Below are positions 54,969-63,342 of a DNA stretch of 64,000 bases, one piece after another (within the stretch, counting starts at the first letter, position 1; every line of letters starts with the position of its first letter). The position numbers were made by a program, and so were the translations under genes. The stretch is from assembly GCF_001921845.1 (NCBI RefSeq), contig NZ_MSJM01000006.1:62001-126000 (forward strand), written 5' to 3'. The notes under the pieces are model-generated. The model worked only from the letters and a program-made list of their open reading frames with translations. It was not told where the DNA came from and did no database searches. The stretch comes from Streptococcus cuniculi. Lineage in GTDB: Bacteria; Bacillota; Bacilli; Lactobacillales; Streptococcaceae.

Positions 54969-55901
54969 CTATTTAGCTAAGCCTTCAGCGATTTTATCCA
55001 AATTCCATTTCATCATAGCGTAGTAGCTGTCTCCTTCTTCGCCTTCTTCAGCGACAGAATCGGTGAAGATTTTAGCATAGATTGGGATATTGGTGTCTTT
55101 TGAGACAGTTTTCATCGGACGATCATCGACACTACTTTCGACAAAGAGGGCTGACACCTTGGTCTCGCGTAATTTTTCAACCAAGTGTTTGATTTGGTCA
55201 GGTGTTCCTTCTTCTTCGGTGTTAATTTCCCAGATATAGGCAGATGGAACCTGATAGGCTTTTGAAAAGTATTTGAAACAGCCTTCGCTGGTGACAATCA
55301 TTTTTTTCTCAGCAGGGATATTGTTGAATTTTTCTTTGGCTTCCTTGTCCAGAGTTGCGAGTTTTTCAAGGTAGATAGCCAAGTTTTTCTCGTAGGTTTC
55401 TTTGTTCTTAGGATCTTTTGCAATCAATTGTTTGGCGATGTTTTGGGCATAAATCATCCCGTTTTCGAGGTTGAGCCAGGCATGTGGGTCTTCCTTGCCT
55501 TTTTCATCTTCTCCTTCCAGATAGATGATTTCAACACCGTCGCTGACAGCGAAGTAATCCTTGTCGGCTACTTTATTGGCATTTTTGACCAATTTTGTAA
55601 ACCAAGCATTTCCGCCAGTTTCAAGGTTAATCCCATTGTAGAAAATGAGGTCTGCATTTGATGTCTTTTTCACATCTTCAGGTAGGGGCTCGTATTCGTG
55701 CGGGTCTTGCCCAACGGGAACGATACTGTGCAAATCAATCTTGTCCCCTGCGATATTTTTGGTCATATCGGCAATAATGGAGTTAGTGGTGACAACGGAT
55801 AATTTGGAAGTGTCTGATTTAGTGTCCTTTGAAGGACTCGAGCAGGCTGCAAGGCCTACGATTGCAAGCAAAGCAACCGCTAGGGTAGAAAGTTTCTTCA
55901 T
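54969..55901 (-). CDS. sloC: Manganese/iron ABC transporter binding lipoprotein (SloC/PsaA/ScaA family)
   Basis: A 310-residue cluster A-I lipoprotein. The signal ends at lipobox LAAC. Metal ligands expected in the family are visible: His in [10 protein letters not shown] (about 68), His in [11 protein letters not shown] (about 140), Glu in TSEGCFKYF (about 206) and Asp in VESSVDDRP (about 280). It captures Mn (and possibly Fe) for SloAB. ATG 55901 follows AAGGAG. Confidence 0.92.
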   Translation of the reverse strand: MKKLSTLAVALLAIVGLAACSSPSKDTKSDTSKLSVVTTNSIIADMTKNIAGDKIDLHSIVPVGQDPHEYEPLPEDVKKTSNADLIFYNGINLETGGNAWFTKLVKNANKVADKDYFAVSDGVEIIYLEGEDEKGKEDPHAWLNLENGMIYAQNIAKQLIAKDPKNKETYEKNLAIYLEKLATLDKEAKEKFNNIPAEKKMIVTSEGCFKYFSKAYQVPSAYIWEINTEEEGTPDQIKHLVEKLRETKVSALFVESSVDDRPMKTVSKDTNIPIYAKIFTDSVAEEGEEGDSYYAMMKWNLDKIAEGLAK

Positions 55902-55911
55902 CAATTTCTCC

Positions 55912-56763
55912 TTATGTATGAGACGGCTTTTTGAAATAGCGCATCAAGATGCCTTGTTTGGGGGCAAAGAGGAAGCTAATCAAAAAGAAGGTGGCTGATG
56001 TCAGCACGATACTAGATCCTGCAGCAATGTTAAAACTATATCCTAGGAAAAGTCCTACGATAGAAGCAAGAGCTCCCAAAGTGGACGATAGGAAAATCAT
56101 GGTTTTCAGACTGCTAGCATAGAGATAGGCAGTAGCGGCTGGGGTAATCAGCATGGCAACAATGAGAATGGTTCCGACACTTTGCATAGCTGTGACCGAA
56201 ACCAAGGTCAGCAAAATCATGAGTAGGTAGTGGTATGCATTAACAGGCATGCCCATAGATTTTGCAAGTAAGGGATCAAAGGAGGTAATCAAGAGCGGTT
56301 TGAAGAAGAGGAAAATCAAGAAGAGTACGACGACAGCAACGCCAATCGTAATCCACTTATCCATATCTTGTACCGCAAGGATATTTCCGAACAAAATGTG
56401 GAACAAATCGGTCGAGCTATTTGCGACACCGATGAGAATGACCCCTAAGGCCAAAAAGGCAGAAAAGGTAATACCAATCGCAGTATCGCTCTTGATGATA
56501 CTGTTTCCTTTGATGTAGGTAATCATGACCGATGCGAGTAAGCCAAAGGCAATCGCACCGATAAAAAAGTTAATGCCTAAAATATAAGAGAGGGCAACGC
56601 CTGGTAATACCGCATGGGAAATCGCATCTCCCATGAGGGACAAGCCCCGCAAGATAATAAAACAGCCAACTGCGCCAGCGACAATACCGATGACAATGGC
56701 GGTTACCACCGCATTTTGCAGAAAGTGAAAACTTTGCAATCCCTCGATAAATTCTTGAATCAT
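55912..56763 (-). CDS. sloB: Manganese/iron ABC transporter permease
   Basis: A 283-residue ABC-3 family permease with about eight membrane segments; [20 protein letters not shown] is the conserved cytoplasmic coupling block. Its start overlaps the ATPase gene by four bases, and sloC follows 10 bases after it. Confidence 0.93.
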   Translation of the reverse strand: MIQEFIEGLQSFHFLQNAVVTAIVIGIVAGAVGCFIILRGLSLMGDAISHAVLPGVALSYILGINFFIGAIAFGLLASVMITYIKGNSIIKSDTAIGITFSAFLALGVILIGVANSSTDLFHILFGNILAVQDMDKWITIGVAVVVLFLIFLFFKPLLITSFDPLLAKSMGMPVNAYHYLLMILLTLVSVTAMQSVGTILIVAMLITPAATAYLYASSLKTMIFLSSTLGALASIVGLFLGYSFNIAAGSSIVLTSATFFLISFLFAPKQGILMRYFKKPSHT

Positions 56764-57485
56764 TTCTTCTTATCCTCCATGAGTATCAAATGGTCGCCGT
56801 AGGTCGCTTTGAGATGGTCTTTGGTAAAGGTTTGGTCCGTTTCTCCAAAGGCTACGACCTGACGATTGAGTAAGAGCACTTGGTCAAAATAGGTAGTGAC
56901 CTTGCTCAAATCATGATGGACGATTAGAATCGTTTTTCCTAATTTTTTGAGATTGCGCAGCGTGGTCATGATAATCGTTTCGCTGACCGAGTCAATGCCC
57001 ACAAACGGTTCATCTAAAAAGATGTAGTCGGCTTCTTGAACCAAGCAACGGGCAATTAGCACTCGCTGGAATTGACCACCTGAGAGTTCGCTGATTTGCT
57101 TGTCAGCGTACTCTAACATTCCGACAATTTCAAGGGCCCGTGCGACCTTGGACCAGTCCTGTTCTTTGAAACGTTGAAATAGGCTGATTTTAGGATAAAG
57201 TCCTAAGGAGACACATTCTTTCACCTTAATCGGGAAGTTAAAGTCAATCGCGGCTTTCTGCTCGACGTAGGCAATCTTGCCCCGCTGTTTGCGGATGTCC
57301 TTGCCGTCAAGAATCGTTTGACCCTCATGGTCAATAATATGAAGCATCGCTTTTAACAGAGTAGATTTACCTGCTCCGTTTGGTCCCAGAATACCTGTAA
57401 TAGTAGGACCTTGAATGGTTAACTGAACTGCGTCTAAGGCTAGCACGTTGTGATAGCTGACGCTTAGATTTTTTATTTCAATCAT
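56760..57485 (-). CDS. sloA: Manganese/iron ABC transporter ATP-binding protein
   Basis: A 241-residue ABC ATPase: Walker [14 protein letters not shown] (about 35), signature [15 protein letters not shown] (about 135), Walker [14 protein letters not shown], and the H-loop VHHDLSK. It is the first gene of sloABC, behind an operator-containing promoter. Confidence 0.94.
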   Translation of the reverse strand: MIEIKNLSVSYHNVLALDAVQLTIQGPTITGILGPNGAGKSTLLKAMLHIIDHEGQTILDGKDIRKQRGKIAYVEQKAAIDFNFPIKVKECVSLGLYPKISLFQRFKEQDWSKVARALEIVGMLEYADKQISELSGGQFQRVLIARCLVQEADYIFLDEPFVGIDSVSETIIMTTLRNLKKLGKTILIVHHDLSKVTTYFDQVLLLNRQVVAFGETDQTFTKDHLKATYGDHLILMEDKKK

Positions 57486-57505
57486 CTTTACACTCCTCGA
57501 TTTTT

Positions 57506-57541
57506 AATATACCTTAATTTAAAAATTAAGTCAAGTTAATT
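57506..57541 (-). promoter_or_regulatory. sloABC promoter with SloR-type operators
   Basis: On the minus strand TTGACT (57534-57529), 17-bp spacer, TATATT (57511-57506). The hexamers TTAATT (57514-57519), AATTAA (57524-57529) and TTAATT (57536-57541) cover the spacer and -35, with AATTAA-N6-TTAATT as the larger palindrome. This resembles SloR/ScaR recognition elements. Confidence 0.75.
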
Positions 57542-57702
57542 TTGTAAAAAATAAAAATTTCTCGCTTTGAAATTGCAAAGAGGGTAGACATGTAAGCTGT
57601 TACGCTCTTTTTCTTAAAAATCAAGGAAAAGCTATTTAAATGTCTGCAAATTCTGATTCTTTTTGCTATCATGTAGATAGAAATTTAGAAAAGAGGTCCC
57701 TT

Positions 57703-59595
57703 ATGGTACGTTTACAAGATGATTTTTATGAAGCAATCAATGGAAAATGGGCAGAAACGGCTGTCATTCCAAGCGATAAACCGGTGACAGGTGGTTTTAT
57801 TGATTTGCGTGATGAGATTGAAGACTTGATGCTTTCAACGACAGACAAGTGGTTGAAAGGAGAAGAAATGCCTGAAGAGAGTGTACTTCAAAACTTTGTC
57901 AAATACCACCGTCTCGCAGCTAACCATGAAAAAAGAGAAGCAGCGGGTATCGCACCAGCCCTTCCTTTGATTGAAGAATACAAGAATCTCCAGTCTTTTG
58001 CAGATTTTACTGAAAAAATGGCAGCCTTTGAATTGGCAGGAAAACCAAATAGCATGCCGTTTGGCATTGCCCCAGACTTCATGGATGCTAAAACCAATGT
58101 CCTCTGGGCAGGAGAGCCAAGCACTATCTTGCCAGATACGACCTATTATGCCGAAGACCATCCGCAAAAAGCAGAGCTCTTAGCCCTTTGGCGGAAATCT
58201 AAGACCGATTTGCTCCGCAAGTTTGACTTTTCAGACGAGGAAATCACTGATTTGTTGGATAAAATAGAAGACCAGGATGCGCGTGAGGCAAAAATTGTTC
58301 TTTCTAACGAAGACAAGTCAGAGTATTTCAAACTCTATCATCCTTATGATTTCAAGGAGTTTGCAGCCCTCGTTCCGACCCTTCCTCTGGAACATTTCTT
58401 TACACAAGTCATCGGACAAGTCCCAGACAAGATTATCGTTGAAAATCCTCGTTTCTGGGAGGCAGCAAAAGAATTTTACTGCGAAGAAAATTGGGAGTAT
58501 TTGAAGGCTAACTTGATTGTGAGTGCAGTTGCTTCTGTCGCTTCTTACTTGACCGATGAGATTCGTGTCTTGTCAGGAGCCTATGGTCGCGCTTTGTCAG
58601 GCACTCCAGAAGCACAAAGCAAGGAAAAAGCAGCCTTTTATCTGGCTGAAGGACCATTTAACCAAGCCTTGGGCTTGTGGTATGCAGGGGAGAAATTCTC
58701 GCCTGAAGCAAAAGCAGATGTCGAGCAAAAAATTGCGACCATGATTGAGGTGTATAAAGAGCGTCTAGCAGCGAATGATTGGTTGACAGAAGAAACCAAG
58801 AAGCAGGCTATTGTTAAATTGGGTGTTATCAAGCCTTATATTGGCTACCCTGAAAAATTGCCAGAGCGCTACTATGACAAGGTCATTGATGAGAGTAAGT
58901 CTCTGCTTGAAAATGCTCAGTTCTTGAAAGAACTCTCTATCAAGCATTCGTGGAGCCAGTGGAATCAACCGGTGGATGATAGCGAGTGGGGCATGCCAGC
59001 GCACATGGTCAATGCCTACTACAACCCACAACAGAACAAAATCGTATTCCCAGCGGCGATTTTGCAAGCACCATTTTACTCACTTGAGCAGACATCGTCT
59101 GAAAACTATGGGGGTATTGGAGCTGTGATTGCCCATGAAATCTCCCATGCCTTTGACACCAACGGAGCTTCCTTTGATGAAAATGGTAGCCTCAAAAACT
59201 GGTGGACAGAAGAAGATTACGCTGCCTTTCAGGAAAAAACGCAAAAAGTGGTGGATCTTTTCGAGGGGCAAGATTCTTATGGTGCCAAGGTCAACGGCAA
59301 GTTGACTGTCTCTGAAAACGTCGCTGACCTAGGCGGTCTTGCAGCAGCGCTTGAGGCGGCAAAACGAGATGAAGATTTCTCAGCAGAACAATTCTTCACC
59401 AACTGGGGTCGTATCTGGCGCATGAAAGCACGGACAGAGTACATGCAGCTCTTGGCAAGTGTAGATGTCCACGGACCAGCCAAACTCCGTGTCAACCTCC
59501 AAGTGCCAAACTTTGCAGAATTCTTTGAAACCTTTGAGGTCACAGAAGAAGACGGCATGTGGCGCAAGCCCGAAGACCGCGTGGTGATTTGGTAA
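57703..59595 (+). CDS. pepO: M13 family endopeptidase PepO
   Basis: A 630-residue neprilysin-like zinc peptidase without a signal sequence. The Zn motif is VIAHEISHAFD (about 490) and the third ligand is in ENVADLGG (about 550); NAYYNPQQNKIVFPAAIL is the substrate-binding block. I chose ATG 57703 behind AAGAGG; the frame is open to 57640 without an RBS. In streptococci PepO also appears outside the cell and binds host proteins, despite lacking a signal. Confidence 0.93.
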   Translation: MVRLQDDFYEAINGKWAETAVIPSDKPVTGGFIDLRDEIEDLMLSTTDKWLKGEEMPEESVLQNFVKYHRLAANHEKREAAGIAPALPLIEEYKNLQSFADFTEKMAAFELAGKPNSMPFGIAPDFMDAKTNVLWAGEPSTILPDTTYYAEDHPQKAELLALWRKSKTDLLRKFDFSDEEITDLLDKIEDQDAREAKIVLSNEDKSEYFKLYHPYDFKEFAALVPTLPLEHFFTQVIGQVPDKIIVENPRFWEAAKEFYCEENWEYLKANLIVSAVASVASYLTDEIRVLSGAYGRALSGTPEAQSKEKAAFYLAEGPFNQALGLWYAGEKFSPEAKADVEQKIATMIEVYKERLAANDWLTEETKKQAIVKLGVIKPYIGYPEKLPERYYDKVIDESKSLLENAQFLKELSIKHSWSQWNQPVDDSEWGMPAHMVNAYYNPQQNKIVFPAAILQAPFYSLEQTSSENYGGIGAVIAHEISHAFDTNGASFDENGSLKNWWTEEDYAAFQEKTQKVVDLFEGQDSYGAKVNGKLTVSENVADLGGLAAALEAAKRDEDFSAEQFFTNWGRIWRMKARTEYMQLLASVDVHGPAKLRVNLQVPNFAEFFETFEVTEEDGMWRKPEDRVVIW

Positions 59596-59601
59596 GTAAA
59601 C

Positions 59602-59812
59602 TATAGTCAAATGAATGAACTTTCAGAAAAGGAACTGGGACGCGGACGTACTTGATACTCTTCAAAAATCAAAAAGCAGACCTTGTTGACTTGATTTGAT
59701 GAGCTTCGGCTCTATCTGCATCGGCGTCGCCTAGTCTGCTGTTGATTTTCATTGAGTATGAGTACGGCAAGTTGAAAGTGATGATGTATTAAAGTTCATT
59801 TAAAAGACTATA
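59602..59812. mobile_element. RUP-like MITE, second copy, interrupted by a BOX element
   Basis: Ends match the 107-bp copy at 35575-35681 (TATAGTCAAATGAATGAACTTT… and …AAAGTTCATTTAAAAGACTATA). About 106 bp of unrelated sequence (59655-59759) interrupts the middle. TA flanks are present on both sides. Confidence 0.8.
59655..59759. repeat. BOX-type element nested inside the RUP-like element
   Basis: It begins ATACTCTTCAAAAATCAA and ends TTGATTTTCATTGAGTAT, imperfect inverted ends (14 of 18) that match the boxC-like and boxA-like ends of streptococcal BOX elements. Inner parts include AGCAGACC and GTCTGCT arms and a GCTTCGGC hairpin. At 105 bp there is room for no or little boxB. Confidence 0.75.
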
Positions 59813-59838
59813 AAAAAGGGGGGATAGCCCCCTTTTTT
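59812..59838. terminator. Bidirectional terminator between pepO and the activase gene
   Basis: AAAAAAGGGGG / CCCCCTTTTTT with a small loop. Confidence 0.85.
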
Positions 59839-59848
59839 AATGTGCTGT

Positions 59849-60625
59849 TTAGAAATAACAATGGATATGATGATTGAGAAAGACCTGTTGGTAGTCATAG
59901 AGGTCTTCTGGGTGGAGGGCTTTTACATGGCTCATCTCGTAGGTTCTATTGAGTAGCTGATATTTGTTTTCGCCAAACTGATGAAAGGGCAGTAACTGGA
60001 CTTGATCAATGTGGAGTTCATTGAATAGACTGGCAAACTGCTCTGCATCTTCTAAGGAGTCATTAAAATTAGGAATGACTGGGATTCGTAAGACAATTTC
60101 TTTTCCTATTGAGAAGGCATAATGAATGTTTTTGATGATAAGCTGGTTTTCAACACCTGTAACAGTTCGATGTTTGATGGTGTGATAGTGTTTGAGGTCG
60201 GTATAGATAAAATCAACATATTGGATAAGATCCACGAATTTTTTGTGATCAACAAAGGCAGTTGTTTCAATAGCCGTATGAATCCCTTTTGCTTTTGCAG
60301 CCTGTAAAATTGCTTTTGCAAAGTGAAATTGAGCAAATATTTCTCCTCCAGATAAGGTCATGCCACCTCCTGATTCTTCATAGAATTCTCGGTCTTTTAA
60401 GACTTCTTGAATGATTTCATCAACCGTTTTTTCCTCCCCCATTGTCATCGGAAGTTTGGTGGTTGCATCAAGCATTGGTTCTGGTCGCCGCCGTTGCGAT
60501 TCAGGATTTGAGCACCATGGGCAGCGTAGGGGGCAACCTTTTAGAAACACAGTTGTTCGAATCCCAGGACCATCATGGATAGAAAAATGTTGAATATTAA
60601 AAATAATGCCTTTAGTCGTATTCAT
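59849..60625 (-). CDS. Glycyl-radical enzyme activating protein (PflA family)
   Basis: A 258-residue radical-SAM enzyme. The Fe-S motif is GCPLRCPWCSNPE (CxxxCxxC, about 35-41) and GGGMTLSGGEIFAQ binds SAM. It is shorter than PflC-type activases that carry two extra Fe-S clusters. Its gene is next to a DeoR/SorC/PTS cluster as in pneumococcus, where a formate acetyltransferase-like glycyl-radical enzyme lies downstream of the PTS genes; that partner would be beyond this window. ATG 60625 follows AGAGGAA. Confidence 0.87.
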   Translation of the reverse strand: MNTTKGIIFNIQHFSIHDGPGIRTTVFLKGCPLRCPWCSNPESQRRRPEPMLDATTKLPMTMGEEKTVDEIIQEVLKDREFYEESGGGMTLSGGEIFAQFHFAKAILQAAKAKGIHTAIETTAFVDHKKFVDLIQYVDFIYTDLKHYHTIKHRTVTGVENQLIIKNIHYAFSIGKEIVLRIPVIPNFNDSLEDAEQFASLFNELHIDQVQLLPFHQFGENKYQLLNRTYEMSHVKALHPEDLYDYQQVFLNHHIHCYF

Positions 60626-60745
60626 CGCAATTCCTCTTTTCTTTTTCATTATAACAACAAAACGAAATTAAATCAATTACGAACGTAAGTTTATTTTATT
60701 TTGTTTATTGGATAAAATTTGTTAAAATAGAACGGGGGTGAAGCT

Positions 60746-61492
60746 ATGGAACGATTAGACCACATTATAAAACTTGTATCAACACATGAGAAAATAGATG
60801 TCAATACCTTATCGGAACTGTTGAAGGTTTCAAAAGTGACGATTCGCAAAGATTTAGATAAATTAGAAAGCAAAGGCTTGCTGCATCGTGAGCATGGCTA
60901 TGCGGTTTTAAACAGTGGAGATGATTTGAATGTCCGCTTATCGTTTCACCATGACAAGAAACGAAAAATTGCCCAAAAAGCAGTGGAGTTAATACAGGAT
61001 AACGAGACCATTATGATTGAATCAGGCTCTACCTGTGCTCTGTTAGCGGAACAAATTTGCCAACAAAAACGAAACGTCACGATTATTACGAATTCGTATT
61101 TCATTGCGGACTATATTCGTTCCTATGATTCCTGTAATGTCATGCTACTGGGAGGCGAATATCAAAAGAATTCTCAGGTGACAGTTGGTCCTCTTTTAAA
61201 AGAAATGATTTCTTTTTTTCATGTCAAAAAGGCCTTTATTGGGACAGATGGGTTTGCAGATGAAGAAGGCTTTACTGGAAAAGATTTGATGCGAACTGAG
61301 GTGGTCAAAGAGATGGCTCGTGTAGCTGAGGAAGTGGTTATTTTGACCGATTCAACCAAATTTAGTAAACGAGGGACGGTGAGTCAGTTTAGTACGGCAG
61401 AAGTGGGCCTTGTCATTACAGACGATCAGATACCGATTGAGAAAGAGGAACTACTACAACAACAAGGAGTTCGAGTTGAAAAAGTAAGGTAG
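60746..61492 (+). CDS. DeoR family transcriptional regulator
   Basis: A 248-residue regulator: N-terminal helix-turn-helix (NTLSELLKVSKVTIRKDLDKLESKGLLHREHG) and a C-terminal sugar-phosphate sensor domain (ESGSTCALLAEQI, GTDGFADEEGFT, VILTDSTKF). It is divergent from the activase gene and 14 bases before the SorC gene, so it likely controls both directions. Confidence 0.88.
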   Translation: MERLDHIIKLVSTHEKIDVNTLSELLKVSKVTIRKDLDKLESKGLLHREHGYAVLNSGDDLNVRLSFHHDKKRKIAQKAVELIQDNETIMIESGSTCALLAEQICQQKRNVTIITNSYFIADYIRSYDSCNVMLLGGEYQKNSQVTVGPLLKEMISFFHVKKAFIGTDGFADEEGFTGKDLMRTEVVKEMARVAEEVVILTDSTKFSKRGTVSQFSTAEVGLVITDDQIPIEKEELLQQQGVRVEKVR

Positions 61493-61506
61493 CTGGAGGA
61501 AGACAG

Positions 61507-62496
61507 ATGGGTAGAAGAGGGATAGCAGAAAACAGCAGAAAACAGTTAGCGAAAGTAGCATATCTATACTATATTGAAGGAAAAAATCAAGCGGAAATCG
61601 CAAAAGAATTAGGCATTTATCGAACAACGATTAGCCGCATGTTAACGAAAGCTCGAGAAGAGGCGGTTGTCACGATTGAAATTCGCGAATTTGACACGGA
61701 CCTCTTTCACTTAGAACATTATGTAAAAGAAAAATACCACCTTAAAAATGTTGAGATTGTATCCAGCGTTGCTTCTTCTGAAAAATCGTTAGAGGATATG
61801 ATTGCTATAGCGGGGGCCTCTATGATACGGAGTCTTCTCAAAAACCACAGTAAAGTGGGAATCTCCTGGGGGAAAACGCTCAGTAATGTTGTGGCTAAAA
61901 TGGTGCCGCGCCAGATGAAAGGGGTGCACTTCTATCCTTTAGCTGGTGGACCTAGTCATATCAATGCTCGCTACCATGTCAATACATTGATGTATGAGTT
62001 GACTCATAAATTTCATGGGGATTGCTCATTTGTCAATGCGACAATTGTGCAAGAAAGTAAGGAGTTAGCAGCAGGGATTCGAACTTCTAAGTATTTCGAA
62101 GAGATTATTGACAACTGGAAAACTTTAGATATTGCAATTGTAGGCATAGGAGGTCGAGCAGATAAAGACAACAGGCAATGGTTAGATATGCTTACAGATG
62201 AAGATTTTAAACGGATTGATCAAAGTGGAGCAGTCGGGGAAACGTGTTGTCGATTTTTAGATGAGCAAGGAAGAGAAATTGCGGATGAAATGGCTGATCG
62301 CACCATAGCCATTTCCCTCAAGGAGCTTTGTAAAGTGCCCAATTCTGTCGCGATTGCGTATGGAGATCATAAGGCAGGTGGGATTCTTGCCGTACTGCGC
62401 CAGGGATATATCAACCATCTCGTGACCGATTATCGTACGATTTTACAGATTTTAGAATTGGATGGAGATTTTACGTTCTCCAATGAAATAGAATAA
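61507..62496 (+). CDS. SorC family transcriptional regulator
   Basis: A 329-residue protein: N-terminal helix-turn-helix (YYIEGKNQAEIAKELGIYRTTISRMLTKARE) and a SorC sugar-binding domain (VGISWGKTLSNVVAKM; FYPLAGGPSHINARYH; DIAIVGIGGRAD). It is the probable local activator or repressor of the PTS genes that follow. A terminator separates it from them. Confidence 0.87.
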   Translation: MGRRGIAENSRKQLAKVAYLYYIEGKNQAEIAKELGIYRTTISRMLTKAREEAVVTIEIREFDTDLFHLEHYVKEKYHLKNVEIVSSVASSEKSLEDMIAIAGASMIRSLLKNHSKVGISWGKTLSNVVAKMVPRQMKGVHFYPLAGGPSHINARYHVNTLMYELTHKFHGDCSFVNATIVQESKELAAGIRTSKYFEEIIDNWKTLDIAIVGIGGRADKDNRQWLDMLTDEDFKRIDQSGAVGETCCRFLDEQGREIADEMADRTIAISLKELCKVPNSVAIAYGDHKAGGILAVLRQGYINHLVTDYRTILQILELDGDFTFSNEIE

Positions 62497-62497
62497 T

Positions 62498-62558
62498 AAA
62501 AAGACTGTATCTGAAGCAGTAGGCATTTGCTGTCTGGTTCTTTAGATGCAGTTTTTAT
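62498..62558 (+). terminator. Terminator after the SorC gene
   Basis: AAAAAGACTGTATCT pairs with AGATGCAGTTTTTATT, with an inner AGCAGTAGGCATTTGCTGT hairpin. Confidence 0.75.
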
Positions 62559-62609
62559 TTGGTTTATTTTGCACAAAAGTCGCAATAAATATAAATAAGC
62601 ACAAATGTA

Positions 62610-62657
62610 TTGACGAGGTTTTGTCTTGGTGATATAGTATAAATGAAAGCGTTTTAA
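62610..62657 (+). promoter_or_regulatory. PTS operon promoter and cre site
   Basis: TTGACG 62610-62615, 17-bp spacer, TATAGT 62633-62638. TGAAAGCGTTTTAA (62644-62657) matches the cre consensus except the penultimate base and sits at the start of the transcript, where CcpA would block it. Confidence 0.7.
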
Positions 62658-62683
62658 AAGAAAAAACAAGAAGAGGTAAGGAA

Positions 62684-63001
62684 ATGGAAGTTATTGTACC
62701 TGATCACATTATTATGGGCTTGATTCTCAATGCAGGAGATGCCAAACAGCACATTTATCAGGCCTTGAACCATGCAAAACACGGGAGATTTGCAGAAAGT
62801 GAAAATGAGATGGCGCTAGCTGATACAGCTCTGCTAGAAGCCCATAATATGCAGACCCAGTTTTTGGCTCAGGAAGCGGGTGGAACAAAAACAGAAATTA
62901 CAGCTTTGTTTGTGCACTCTCAGGATCATCTCATGACCAGTATTACAGAGATTAATCTGATTAAGGAAATTATTGAATTGAGAAAAGAATTAGCAAGTTA
63001 A
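62684..63001 (+). CDS. PTS lactose/cellobiose-specific IIA component
   Basis: A 105-residue helical IIA protein (LILNAGDAKQHIYQALNHAKHGRFAESE). The phosphorylated His is in FVHSQDHLMT (about 81). It passes phosphate from HPr to the IIB encoded 19 bases later. Confidence 0.9.
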   Translation: MEVIVPDHIIMGLILNAGDAKQHIYQALNHAKHGRFAESENEMALADTALLEAHNMQTQFLAQEAGGTKTEITALFVHSQDHLMTSITEINLIKEIIELRKELAS

Positions 63002-63020
63002 GCGTTAGGAGAAATAGAAA

Positions 63021-63326
63021 ATGGTAAAAATTGGATTGTTTTGTGCAGCAGGATTTTCAACAGGGATGCTTGTCAATAATATGAAAATAGCAGCAAAAGA
63101 GGCTGGTGTTGATGCAGAAATAGAAGCATTTTCACAAGCGAAGATGGCAGACCATGTTCCTCAATTAGATGTTGCCTTGCTTGGACCTCAGGTTGCTTAT
63201 ACGCTAGAGAAATCCAAAGCAATTTGTGATCTTCATCACGTTCCAATCGCTGTGATTCCAATGGCGGACTATGGAATGTTTGATGGGAAAAAGGTGCTGC
63301 AATTAGCACTAGATCTGATGAAATAA
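63021..63326 (+). CDS. PTS lactose/cellobiose-specific IIB component
   Basis: A 101-residue IIB protein. The active-site Cys8 lies in IGLFCAAGFSTGMLV, followed by the P-loop-like region. It phosphorylates the sugar during passage through IIC. The sugar specificity cannot be read from sequence. Confidence 0.9.
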   Translation: MVKIGLFCAAGFSTGMLVNNMKIAAKEAGVDAEIEAFSQAKMADHVPQLDVALLGPQVAYTLEKSKAICDLHHVPIAVIPMADYGMFDGKKVLQLALDLMK

Positions 63327-63342
63327 AGAAAAGAGGTGTGTC

